Of a stretch of DNA of 64,000 nt, positions 52,490-60,530 are shown in pieces (the stretch's first letter is position 1; each line of letters opens with the position of its first letter). The translations under genes and the position numbers were made by a program. The notes under the pieces were generated by a model that made no database searches, was not told where the DNA came from, and saw only the letters and a list, made by a program, of their open reading frames with translations. Source of the stretch: UBA1926 sp002337215 (lineage in GTDB: Bacteria; Planctomycetota; Phycisphaerae; Phycisphaerales; UBA1924). The stretch is taken from the NCBI GenBank assembly GCA_963973795.1, contig CAXBAF010000007.1, forward strand, positions 59,201-123,200, read 5' to 3'.

Positions 52490-52583
52490 AAGGCGAAGAG
52501 CCGATGGGCTGCGTCGTTGTTGGACAGAGTCGATTCGAGTCGGGACCGCGGTCAGGAACGGAACAGGGAAAACTCCGGCGCTG

Positions 52584-55277
52584 TCAGGGGCATCCTGCCT
52601 GGAAGCTGGCGACGAAAGCGGCGATGTCTGCAAGGTCATAGATCCCGTTCCCATCAAAATCCACGGCGGGCTGGCCCGCGAGGAACGCGGAGGTGAACGC
52701 GGAGATGTCCGCCAGGTCGAGCACGCCCTGGGGCGGGGCGAGATCCGCCGGGCAATCGGGCTCGGTTTGCACGAACTCCAGCCAGTTCAGGTTGAACTCC
52801 TCACCGTTGGTTCCGAGGTTCTCGAACCGCATGACGGCGGTGCCGGCCGGCAGTTCGACCTCGACGGAGTGGGTTGTCCAGCTCTGCCAGCCGCCCGTGG
52901 CGCTGAAGTAGAAATTGGCGCCGACCGAGGCACCGTCGAACAGGAGCCGGAAGGCGCCCCCGGAGTCCTGAGACGCCACCCGGGCGTCGATGCGGTAAGG
53001 GCCTGCCTGCTGGATATCGACGGTGTACTCGATCCATTCTTCCGCTTGCATCCAGCCGACGTTGAAGCCTTGCTCGGTGCTCTGCTCGAGGTCCACATCG
53101 TCGGTGCGGTACGCGCCGCCGGTGTTGCCCGGGGTGGCGTCGTGATAGGCGACGTCCTCGCCTCCGAGGTCGTAATTCTCCGCTTCGACCACCCCCGGGA
53201 GTGCGGCGGGAGCGCCCAGAAAAGGTGCCTGTCCGTCGCATCCGGTGCCGACCGTGAGGTCGATGGTGCGCGAGCCGGTGAGGCCGGAGTCGTCGCGTGC
53301 GAGCGCGAGGATCGTGTAACAGCCGTCGGCGACATCGGTCCAACTCCAGCTGTACGGTGCCGAGGAATCTGCGCCGAGGAAGTTGTCGCCCTCAAAGAAC
53401 TCAACGGTTGTGACGGTGCCGTCGCTATCGGACGCGGAGGCCTGGATCGTGATGTCGCCCGCGGGGACCTGCGCGGCATCGGCCGGTGCAGTGATCGTCA
53501 CGGAGGGCGGGAGCGAGGCATAGGTCAGGCCGTGTCCGTAGGGGAAGAGGGGGTTGTAATCCGCGTCCCCGACGTTGATCGGGACCTGACCGATGTTCGC
53601 AGGCCAGCTGTGCGGAAGTGTTCCCGAGAAGTTGTGCTCGCCGAACAGCACCTCGGCGACCCCGTCGCCCTCGGTGCCGGGCAGCCAGGCGGCCACGAAG
53701 GCGTCCCAATCGTCGATGTGATCCTCGATCATCAGGGGGCGGCCCGAGACCAGCACGACGACCGTTGGGATGTCGCCGATCCGGCTCAGGCACTCGAGAT
53801 CTGCCTGGTCGAGCGCCAGGTCGTCGTCGTCGCCGAAGCCCTCGGCGTAGGGCGTCTCGCCGATGACCACGATCGCGAGATCGTGGCCGGCCGAGCCCGA
53901 GCCGTCCTCGCTAAAGGTCACCGATCCGCCGCCGTCCGCGACCGCGTCCCGGATCCCGTCGAGGATGGTCGTTCCGGGCGTGGTCGCGCCGCTGCCGCCT
54001 TGCCAGGAGATCGTCCAGCCGCCGCATTGGTGACCCATGTCGTCCGCGTTTTTGCCTGCGACGAAGACCCGGCTGTTTCCGGGGATCGGCAGCACCCCAT
54101 CGTTCTTGAGCAGGACGAGCGACTCGCGAACGGCCTGACGCGCGACGTCCCGGTGGGCGGTGCTGCCCAGCGCCCCGCTGTTGACGAGGTCACGATCGGC
54201 AAGCGGCTCGTCGAACAGGCCGGCACGATCTTTGGTCAGGAGGATCCGTCGGACGGCGTCGTCGATGCGGTCCGTGCTCACATCGCCGTTGTTCACCGCT
54301 GACCTGAGCGTGGTGATGTAGTTCCGCCAGTTGTTGGGTTCCATTGTCATATCGACGCCGGCGTTGATCATCCGCACGACCTGGTTGTAGTACGAGCCTC
54401 CGGTGAGCTCGTAGACGGCTTCCCAATCGGAGATCACGAAGCCATCGAAGCCCATCTCTGTCTTCAGGACGTTGTTGATGAGATACCCGTTCTGGTGCAT
54501 CTTCACGCCGTTCCAGCTGCTGTACGAGGGCATCATGGTGCCGACGTTCTCGTCGATCGCCTCGACGAAGCCCGGCATGTGGATATCGCGGAGCGCGGTC
54601 TCGCTGAGCACCGTGTTGCCGCGATCGACGCCGCCCGTGGTCCCGCCGTCTCCGGCGTAGTGCTTGGCGCAGGCGATGACGCGCTCGCCGCTCATGGTGT
54701 CGCCCTGGAGGCCTCGGACATACGGTCCCGCGAGCAGCGTCTGCAGCGCCGGGTCCTCGCCGAAACTCTCGTAGGTCCGTCCCCAGCGTTCATCGCGTGC
54801 AACCGCCACGCACGGTGCAAAGGTCCACTCGAGCCCGGTGCAGGCGACCTCGAGGGCGGTGATCCGCCCGATCTCTTCGAGCAGTTGAGGGTTGCGCGTC
54901 GCTCCGAGCCCGATGTTGTGCGGGAAGATCGTCGCGCTGACGACGTTGCTGTGCCCGTGCACGGCGTCGATACCGTAGACGATCGGGATGCCCAGTCGGG
55001 TGCTCAGCGCGGCATTCTGGTACGCGTCGTGCATGTCTGCCCAGCCGGCGGGGGTGTTGGACGAAGGCGCCGAGCCACCACCGCTTAAGATCGAGCCCAG
55101 AAAGAAGTCTCGCACATCGGTAGGCGACGCGCTGCCCCGTTCGGCCTGGGTCATCTGCCCGATCTTCTCGTCGAGGGTCATGCTCGCGATCAACGCGTCG
55201 ACATCGACGGCGTGCACCACCGAACTACTGGCGGCAATGAGCGAGAACGACAATCTCCACGCGTAACGAAATTTCAC
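52584..55277 (-). CDS. Secreted GH3 beta-glucosidase with Ig-like, CBM6 and dockerin-like modules
   Basis: This large exported glycosidase of ~897 residues is probably active on beta-linked glucans. A signal peptide (~1-24, ending 'SSVVHA') is followed by the GH3 barrel ('SMTLDEKIGQMTQAE', 'GIDAVHGHSNV', 'KHYAGDGGT', nucleophile Asp in 'GFVISDWEAVYE') and the GH3 C-terminal domain ('ESLVLLKNDGVLPI', 'LVSGRPLMI', 'LFPYGHGLTY'). Next come a bacterial Ig-like module ('PSVTITAPADAAQVPAGD'), a CBM6 ('VVEAENYDLGGEDVAYHD', 'WIEYTVDI') and a dockerin-like end of two Asp-rich repeats finishing 'QAGCP'. The start is taken at GTG 55277 because the signal peptide begins there; a GTG at 55331 would add 18 residues. 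It shares the direction of the PPK2 and sulfatase genes. Confidence 0.92.
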   Translation of the reverse strand: MKFRYAWRLSFSLIAASSSVVHAVDVDALIASMTLDEKIGQMTQAERGSASPTDVRDFFLGSILSGGGSAPSSNTPAGWADMHDAYQNAALSTRLGIPIVYGIDAVHGHSNVVSATIFPHNIGLGATRNPQLLEEIGRITALEVACTGLEWTFAPCVAVARDERWGRTYESFGEDPALQTLLAGPYVRGLQGDTMSGERVIACAKHYAGDGGTTGGVDRGNTVLSETALRDIHMPGFVEAIDENVGTMMPSYSSWNGVKMHQNGYLINNVLKTEMGFDGFVISDWEAVYELTGGSYYNQVVRMINAGVDMTMEPNNWRNYITTLRSAVNNGDVSTDRIDDAVRRILLTKDRAGLFDEPLADRDLVNSGALGSTAHRDVARQAVRESLVLLKNDGVLPIPGNSRVFVAGKNADDMGHQCGGWTISWQGGSGATTPGTTILDGIRDAVADGGGSVTFSEDGSGSAGHDLAIVVIGETPYAEGFGDDDDLALDQADLECLSRIGDIPTVVVLVSGRPLMIEDHIDDWDAFVAAWLPGTEGDGVAEVLFGEHNFSGTLPHSWPANIGQVPINVGDADYNPLFPYGHGLTYASLPPSVTITAPADAAQVPAGDITIQASASDSDGTVTTVEFFEGDNFLGADSSAPYSWSWTDVADGCYTILALARDDSGLTGSRTIDLTVGTGCDGQAPFLGAPAALPGVVEAENYDLGGEDVAYHDATPGNTGGAYRTDDVDLEQSTEQGFNVGWMQAEEWIEYTVDIQQAGPYRIDARVASQDSGGAFRLLFDGASVGANFYFSATGGWQSWTTHSVEVELPAGTAVMRFENLGTNGEEFNLNWLEFVQTEPDCPADLAPPQGVLDLADISAFTSAFLAGQPAVDFDGNGIYDLADIAAFVASFQAGCP

Positions 55278-55512
55278 ATGACCTCGATTCAATCTCAGTG
55301 ATAACGGCACAAATTCCGAGAATTCTCTCACGCCCAGAGTGTATCGGTCAGAATTGGAGACGCTTGTACCATGTCACGATTCAAACGCGAAACCGACCCC
55401 GCCCGAGACTCCCCAACCGGGAGAAACAAGCAGGCCTAGATACCGTGGGCCGGGTCTTGAAAGCCCTTCTCGCTGGACCGTCCGCCGTGGATCGATGCAA
55501 AGCTGTGGTGCG

Positions 55513-56994
55513 TCAGATCACGTGCTCGAGCTGCTCGCAGACTGTTTCGATCACACTGACCCGGGCATACCGCTTGTTGTTGGCAGGAACCAGGTACCAG
55601 CGTGAGACCTCTGTGCTCGTCCGGGTAATCATCTCTGCCGCGGCCGCCGCGTAGTCGTCCCAGCGGAGGCGGTTGCGATGGTCCTCGTCGGTGATCTTGT
55701 ACTTCTTGTAGCCGGTCCGCGACCGGGCCTCGAACCGTTCGGCCTGCGTCTGCGGGTCGATGTGTATCCAGAACTTCATGACCAGGAGCCCACGCCGGAC
55801 CAATTGATCTTCGAAATCGTTGATCTCCTCATACGCCCGCCGCCACTCCGTCGTTGTCGCGAACCCCTCGACCCGCTCGACGAGCACCCGCCCGTACCAG
55901 CTGCGGTCGAAGATCGCGAGCCTCCCGCTCCGCGGGATGTCTCGCCAAAAACGCCAGAGGTAGTGACGCGCGGACTCCTCCTCGGTCGGCGCCGCGGTCG
56001 AGATCACGCGGTAGTCGCGAGCCGGCAGCGGCCTTATGAGCCGACGGATCGCGCCACCCTTGCCCGCGGCGTCCCATCCCTCGAAGACGATCACGGGTGA
56101 CCGCCCGCCACGGAGTTTGCGGACGAGGCGGGCGAGTCTCGCCTGTGCCTCGCCGAGCCTCTCCTTGTATTCGTCACGCTCAAGCGATGCACCGAGGTCT
56201 ACCGCGTCGAGCGGGCTCCGCTTGTGGGTCACGAGCGTTGACAGATTCGTCGATGCGGGCTCAGACTCATCCGGCCTCGCTCTCGGCGCATCCAGTCGTG
56301 CGCGCAGTTCCGCCGCCACCGTCTCTGCGATCGTGAGGTCGCGATAGTCTTCGTCCACACCCTCGACGATCCGCCACGGCGCGTCGCTCCGGTCGGTCGA
56401 CCGCACGTACCGCTCCATCACGGGTATGACCTTGTCGTACTTTTTAAGAAGCGCCCGGTCGATGTCATCGATCTGCCACGCCAGTGATGGGTCGCCGTCC
56501 GCGCGCTTGATCCTCTTGCGCAGCTCTTTGCGTGGCAAGTGCAGCCAGAATTTCAGGACAAGTGATCCATCGTCTGTCAACGCACGCTCGAAGCGCTCGG
56601 CGTGCGTCGCGCGGCGTTCGAACTCGAGGTCGTCGATCTCATCCGAGATTCGTGCACCAACGATGTGCCGCGCCCATCCGCCCAAGTACAGCCCGATCCG
56701 CCCCGTGCGTGGCAACACGCGCCAGTATCTCCAGAATCGGGGTCTCGCGGCCTCCTCCGCCGAGGGTTCAACGAAGACCTCGGTGTCGATAAGCCTGGCG
56801 TCCATCCAGTTATTCAGTACATCAACCGTGCTGTTGCAGCCCAACCGGTCATCGCCGGCGACCAAGATCAGTACAGAGAAATCCGCGGAGCGAAGGTCGA
56901 ACTGAGCGTTCAACAGATCGACGCGTAGACCGGGCAGCCTCGCCTTGAATGCAGCCTTCTCCACACTGCTTCCCGTTTCGGCAGACTCAAACAC
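55513..56994 (-). CDS. Two-domain polyphosphate kinase 2 (class II, polyphosphate:AMP phosphotransferase)
   Basis: This enzyme uses polyphosphate to phosphorylate nucleotides; tandem-domain PPK2 proteins typically convert AMP to ADP. The 493 residues form two homologous halves. The C-terminal half is intact: Walker A 'FEGWDAAGKGGAIRR' (~305), the lid region 'PTEEESARHYLWRFW' and Walker B 'AIFDRSWYGRVLVERVEGF' (~360), plus 'GYKKYKITDEDHRNR'. The N-terminal half keeps the fold but lost the motifs ('LVAGDDRLGCNSTVD', 'IGLYLGGWARHIVGAR'), so it is probably structural. The start is GTG, secured by a perfect AAGGAGGT 6 bases upstream. It is flanked by secreted polysaccharide enzymes with no functional link evident. 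Confidence 0.93.
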   Translation of the reverse strand: MFESAETGSSVEKAAFKARLPGLRVDLLNAQFDLRSADFSVLILVAGDDRLGCNSTVDVLNNWMDARLIDTEVFVEPSAEEAARPRFWRYWRVLPRTGRIGLYLGGWARHIVGARISDEIDDLEFERRATHAERFERALTDDGSLVLKFWLHLPRKELRKRIKRADGDPSLAWQIDDIDRALLKKYDKVIPVMERYVRSTDRSDAPWRIVEGVDEDYRDLTIAETVAAELRARLDAPRARPDESEPASTNLSTLVTHKRSPLDAVDLGASLERDEYKERLGEAQARLARLVRKLRGGRSPVIVFEGWDAAGKGGAIRRLIRPLPARDYRVISTAAPTEEESARHYLWRFWRDIPRSGRLAIFDRSWYGRVLVERVEGFATTTEWRRAYEEINDFEDQLVRRGLLVMKFWIHIDPQTQAERFEARSRTGYKKYKITDEDHRNRLRWDDYAAAAAEMITRTSTEVSRWYLVPANNKRYARVSVIETVCEQLEHVI

Positions 56995-57008
56995 GGCCGC
57001 ACCTCCTT

Positions 57009-57525
57009 GTCCCGCAACCCATCTTATCGGTCAGGAGCAGGCCGACCTTATCGGCTACTCGAGCGGGCTCCCCGAACTCGCCGTGTTCACTGGCAGTTTC
57101 CGGTCGGATGTCCCCGATTCGGTTACAAACCGCAACGGCCTATTGGATGTCCTGGATCTGGTCGAAGCGGTTCCCAAAGCGAACTCGTCCAAGTGATGAT
57201 GCTTGTCTCGTTTCTCTGGTCGTTGACCGATGCTGATTCTCGGCTTCAGCCGGGATGATCTCGGGGAACCACCGCCACCACACCACAGGCGCAACCGGAT
57301 CTCGTTCTCACGCCGTGGTCGCGATGGTCCGGTGCCGGCGCTGCTTGGAGACAATACCGATATCCACGCCCCGGCTGAGGTCATCGAGAAAACCTCGAGA
57401 TCCCCCGGCCCACGCGGCGGAAGATCCGCACGGGCGTGAGATACCTCCGTAAACGTCGTGGTCGGGCTGTGATAAAACGACGAGAAACAGCACGGTGTGA
57501 TCACGACAAGGGCTGGGGTACGTTC
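57009..57525. other. 517-bp gap without a convincing gene
   Basis: No reading frame here has a good start, Shine-Dalgarno and coding character together. Two identical CTTATCGG octamers lie 24 bp apart close upstream of the PPK2 gene. In one plus-strand frame the end of the stretch around 57118-57196 translates to 'VTNRNGLLDVLDLVEAV', which looks like a dockerin-type repeat and may be the remains of a lost gene. The rest shows no recognised feature. Confidence 0.5.
57023..57054. repeat. Pair of direct CTTATCGG octamers upstream of the PPK2 gene
   Basis: CTTATCGG occurs at 57023-57030 and 57047-57054, same orientation, 24 bp apart (a little over two helical turns). They lie 29 and 53 bp before the GTG start on the side where the promoter should be, so they may be a tandem activator site. 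Read on the minus strand they give CCGATAAG. No known consensus is matched. Confidence 0.4.
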
Positions 57526-59658
57526 TCAGGGAAGCGGACCGATCGGCATCACGGCCTGATTGGTCTCCAGCCCGAGCCCATACACATTGAGATAGAGGTC
57601 GGCGGCCGGCCATTGTCCGAGATTGATCAGGACGGCCCGTGCCCGGTAGTTCGACGTACGGACAGAACGGAGCGGCCCGCTCCGCGCGACGATCTCCGGG
57701 AATACGGACTCGAAACGCGTGAGCGTTTCGAGCGCCGAGTAGGCGTAATCGTCGTTGGCAACGGTCCGCGAGACCTGTTCGGCGAGTGCGCCCGGGTCAC
57801 CGGCGAGCGCCCTCGCCTCGGCCGCGGCGGCCGCGACCTGCGTGTTCGGGCTCGCGCTCAGGGCGATCAACGATTGTGGCAACTGGGCGACGGTGAGTTC
57901 GCCGTTCGCCGCGAGCATCGCGCAGCCCGCCGCGCCCCAGAATTCGAGGGCGAGGTCGCCGCTTACGAGGTACGACTCGAGCGTGGGGAGATCGCTGGGC
58001 GACGGGTCGCTCGCCAGCCAGGCCGCGTCGATGAGCGTGTTGACGTTGTACGCGTCATCACGGACCCAGGTGTAGATCGGCACACCGCCAAACGAGTCGC
58101 GCATGCTGTCGGGGAAGAGCCCCAGGTCACGTGTCGTCTTCATGTTCTGCAGGAGCACGCCGCGCAGCCGATCCATGTCCTGGGCGCGGGCCGGGTCCTG
58201 CGAGAGGTCGTTCATCTCGTACGGATCCGCCTCGATGTCGAAGAGCATTTCGGCCTGGTTGAGATACGAGGTCGGCTCGTAGAGCGCCATCCACTCGGGC
58301 CGCGGATCGCCGCCATCGGACGGGCCCTCGAGCGCGTACACGTCCCACTCGATCGCCGCGGGCATGCCCCATTGGTAGTTCCCGCGGTTTGCGTGCGCCC
58401 GGTACGGCAGGAAACGCCGGATGTATTTGTACTTCCCGTCCGTCACCGCCCGGTCGGGAAGGAAATGGGCCCACCGGTTTGTCGAGAACGCGAACTGGTA
58501 CTCCCGCGCGGGTGTCGCCAACTCGCCCAGGAAGGGCTCGCCCTGCATGTGCGTCGGGGCCTCGACGCCGGCGATGCTGAGAACCGTCTGCGCGAAATCG
58601 ACAAAGCCGACGAGGCGGTCGGTCCCCGATCCCACGCTCCCGCGGAGGTCGTCGGGGAGCAGGCAGCGGAGCCGCTCGGGGACGCGGACGCCGAAGGGGA
58701 TGCGGATCCCCGTCTCGAAGATGTAGCCCTTGCTGCGGGGGAGCAGCCCGCCGTGGTCGCTGAAGAAGAAGACGATCGTTTCATCGTCGAGTTCTTCCTG
58801 CTCGAGGCGGTCAAGATGGAGCCCTGCCCAGGTGTCGATCCCGAGGATGCTCTCGAGGTGGAACTGGTAATCCGAGTACGCGTCCTCCCCGTCGGGGCCG
58901 TACGGGGGCATCTCCGGCGTGATCCCCATCGCGTCAAAGTCTCGACGCCCGTCGGTGTGGAACGAACGGATCCGCACCTGGTGAGAGTGCCCGCTGTTGA
59001 ACACGCTGAAGAACGGACGACCCGCCCGCTCGCCCGCGGTCCATGTTGCCGAAGAACTGCTCCGGTTCCACCCGGTCGCGTTCTGCACCGCGTTGTAATC
59101 CGTCTTCTGGTTGTTGGTGGTGTAGTAGCCGGCGTTCTGCATGAGTCCCGGGAAGAAATACTGCTGGGCGGGGACGTTCACCGACAACCGGTGGTAGTCG
59201 CTGCCGTAGGTCGTCGCGTACGCACCGCTGATAATCGTCGAACGAGCCGGGGAACAGACCGATGCAGTCGACCACGCCCAATCGAACCGAACGGCGTCAG
59301 GGAAGAACCTGTCGTCGAGATTGGGCGTTGCCACCGCATCCTGGCCGTATGCGGGAAGCATGTACCAACTCGTGTCCTCGAAACTCAGCCAGAGCAAGTT
59401 CGGTTCGACCGGCTCGGTGTCCATCAGCTCGAGGAAACTCAGGAAGTCGAAGAAATCGATGCTGCCAAAGGGGGCGACGAAATCCGCCTTCGGGTCTCCC
59501 GCCGTTGCGAGTACGAGATACTCGTTGAGATCGGTGTTGTCGACCAAGCGGTCCTTGTTGAGGTCAGCGCAGTGGCACGGCTCCGCAACCGCGGAGACCC
59601 TGCAAATGGCCGCGGCGATACACATCGCGGCGATGACGAGTCGGAAATCGGTTGGCAT
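57526..59658 (-). CDS. Secreted S1-family sulfatase with N-terminal dockerin-like module
   Basis: This predicted sulfatase cleaves sulfate esters outside the cytoplasm. A signal peptide covers residues 1-25. Residues ~28-80 form a dockerin-like pair of Asp/Asn-rich loops ('CADLNKDRLVDNTDLNEYL', 'SIDFFDFLSFLELMD'). The sulfatase domain follows with 'PNLLWLSFEDTSWYMLP', the formylglycine site 'VCSPARSTI' (Cys135, C-x-P-x-R), 'FSVFNSGHSHQ' and 'IVFFFSDHGGLLPRSKGY'. The C-terminal ~170 residues are HEAT-like helices. The first metal motif has Glu-Asp instead of Asp-Asp. Dockerin-like modules normally sit at the C-terminus, so the N-terminal place is odd. The ATG at 59658 follows AAGGAACG. No sulfatase-maturing enzyme is in the window. 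Confidence 0.9.
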   Translation of the reverse strand: MPTDFRLVIAAMCIAAAICRVSAVAEPCHCADLNKDRLVDNTDLNEYLVLATAGDPKADFVAPFGSIDFFDFLSFLELMDTEPVEPNLLWLSFEDTSWYMLPAYGQDAVATPNLDDRFFPDAVRFDWAWSTASVCSPARSTIISGAYATTYGSDYHRLSVNVPAQQYFFPGLMQNAGYYTTNNQKTDYNAVQNATGWNRSSSSATWTAGERAGRPFFSVFNSGHSHQVRIRSFHTDGRRDFDAMGITPEMPPYGPDGEDAYSDYQFHLESILGIDTWAGLHLDRLEQEELDDETIVFFFSDHGGLLPRSKGYIFETGIRIPFGVRVPERLRCLLPDDLRGSVGSGTDRLVGFVDFAQTVLSIAGVEAPTHMQGEPFLGELATPAREYQFAFSTNRWAHFLPDRAVTDGKYKYIRRFLPYRAHANRGNYQWGMPAAIEWDVYALEGPSDGGDPRPEWMALYEPTSYLNQAEMLFDIEADPYEMNDLSQDPARAQDMDRLRGVLLQNMKTTRDLGLFPDSMRDSFGGVPIYTWVRDDAYNVNTLIDAAWLASDPSPSDLPTLESYLVSGDLALEFWGAAGCAMLAANGELTVAQLPQSLIALSASPNTQVAAAAAEARALAGDPGALAEQVSRTVANDDYAYSALETLTRFESVFPEIVARSGPLRSVRTSNYRARAVLINLGQWPAADLYLNVYGLGLETNQAVMPIGPLP

Positions 59659-59764
59659 GGTGCGTTCCTTAAGGTGGCCGAATGACACCACACAAAGTAC
59701 CGCAAAGTACCCCCAGCGCCAGGAGCGATCCGATGCTCCCAGCGTTGATTCCAGATCGCATGAC

Positions 59765-59799
59765 AAAAACGGGGAACAGACGTGTGCTCATCACGTCTG
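59765..59799 (-). terminator. Second (distal) intrinsic terminator after arsR
   Basis: CAGACGTG/CACGTCTG form an 8-bp perfect stem around a 7-base loop. On the minus strand it is followed by TTCCCCG and then five T. It lies just beyond the stronger hairpin and would catch read-through into the sulfatase gene. Confidence 0.55.
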
Positions 59800-59815
59800 T
59801 AAAACAGTCCCGCAC

Positions 59816-59856
59816 AAAAAGACAAGGCCCGTGTCCTTTGTTGGACACGGGCCTTG
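59816..59856 (-). terminator. Strong intrinsic terminator after arsR
   Basis: A perfect 14-bp stem (CAAGGCCCGTGTCC with its complement, 59823-59836 and 59843-59856) has a 6-base loop. On the minus strand it is followed by TC and five T. This is a textbook rho-independent terminator for the arsR transcript that ends at 60059. Confidence 0.85.
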
Positions 59857-60058
59857 AAAGCTCCCCGATCGGAACCGTTTCAAAGGGGTAGATCCGGTGT
59901 TGCGGGCCGGTTGGGCCCGTGGGGAGTGTTTAACGCCTGCCCCGCTTGATACGCCGTTGGGGTCTTCGCGGCTCCGACCGTTTTCGACACCATCTCACAC
60001 GGGCCGCGCGGAGCGAAAAACAGGGCGGGCCACCCGAGACGTACCGACAGCGGAACAC

Positions 60059-60430
60059 CTACATGGGTTGTGGACTGTTTACCGCGGGAAGATCGAGGGC
60101 ATACTCATCGATGTGGCACCAGCCTCGTTCGAGCAGCACCGGTACGCAAGGGTCGATCACGCGGTACAGGGCCTGAAGCCCGTCGCGGCGCCTGCCAACT
60201 ACGCCGACCTCGGCGAGGCGTTGCAACTGATTCGAGATGGCCTGCACCGTCATCCCCGTTTCGTCTGCGAGGTCACCCACGCTGAGTTCGTCGACCCGGA
60301 TCAGGGCGTGGAGCAGACGCAGTCGGGTTGGATGTGCCAAGCTCTTGAAGAGGGTGCCGACCCGCTCTGCTTCAAGAGCCCCGATCAGCGGGCGAGCGGA
60401 CAGTGGCAGTTTCGGGCGGCAAGACTCCAT
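60059..60430 (-). CDS. ArsR/SmtB-family repressor
   Basis: This is a predicted metal-sensing repressor of 123 residues, controlling itself and the divergent efflux operon. The winged-helix domain is clear: 'LFKSLAHPTRLRLLHALI', 'LSVGDLADETGMTVQAISNQLQRL' (recognition helix) and 'VVGRRRDGLQALYRV'. The classic ArsR sensor motif ELCVCDL in helix 3 is replaced by ELSVGDL, so the alpha-3 metal site is absent. The Cys/His candidates are Cys4 and, in the last helix, Cys95, Cys105 and His106, pointing to a C-terminal (alpha-5 like) site. The frame is open upstream, but the ATG at 60430 is preceded by GGAGGTG. A 32-bp palindrome in the intergenic region is the likely operator. Confidence 0.93.
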   Translation of the reverse strand: MESCRPKLPLSARPLIGALEAERVGTLFKSLAHPTRLRLLHALIRVDELSVGDLADETGMTVQAISNQLQRLAEVGVVGRRRDGLQALYRVIDPCVPVLLERGWCHIDEYALDLPAVNSPQPM

Positions 60431-60469
60431 GTGAGACACCTCCAAATTCTGAGCAGCGCTGATCCGCAC

Positions 60470-60501
60470 TTGACTATTACACGATATGGTGTAATAGTCA
60501 A
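60470..60501. promoter_or_regulatory. Palindromic operator with two overlapping divergent promoters (arsR / efflux operon)
   Basis: Arms TTGACTATTACAC (60470-60482) and GTGTAATAGTCAA (60489-60501) are perfect inverted repeats around GATATG. The arms themselves create, on each strand, TTGACT and TAATAG hexamers 16 bases apart, which is a good sigma-70 promoter in each direction. Transcripts would start about 30-40 bases before each divergent gene. A single ArsR dimer bound here would block both polymerases, giving autoregulation and metal-induced efflux. Confidence 0.85.
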
Positions 60502-60530
60502 GATATTGCCGACCTGATCGACCCACACCT

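Larger units (their letters stand above)
59659..60058. other. 400-bp gap holding two terminators and the sulfatase promoter region
   Basis: Between the arsR end and the sulfatase start there is no gene I can support. The two tandem minus-strand terminators listed separately occupy 59765-59856. A smaller CGGGCC/GGCCCG hairpin lies near 59905. The stretch 59660-59764 must contain the sulfatase promoter, but I see no clear -35/-10 pair. Confidence 0.6.

Noticed and set aside
57055..57504. A 149-codon minus-strand frame between the PPK2 and sulfatase genes
   Set aside because: It has Arg/Ser/Pro-rich composition, no Shine-Dalgarno and no recognisable segment, so it was not called as a gene.
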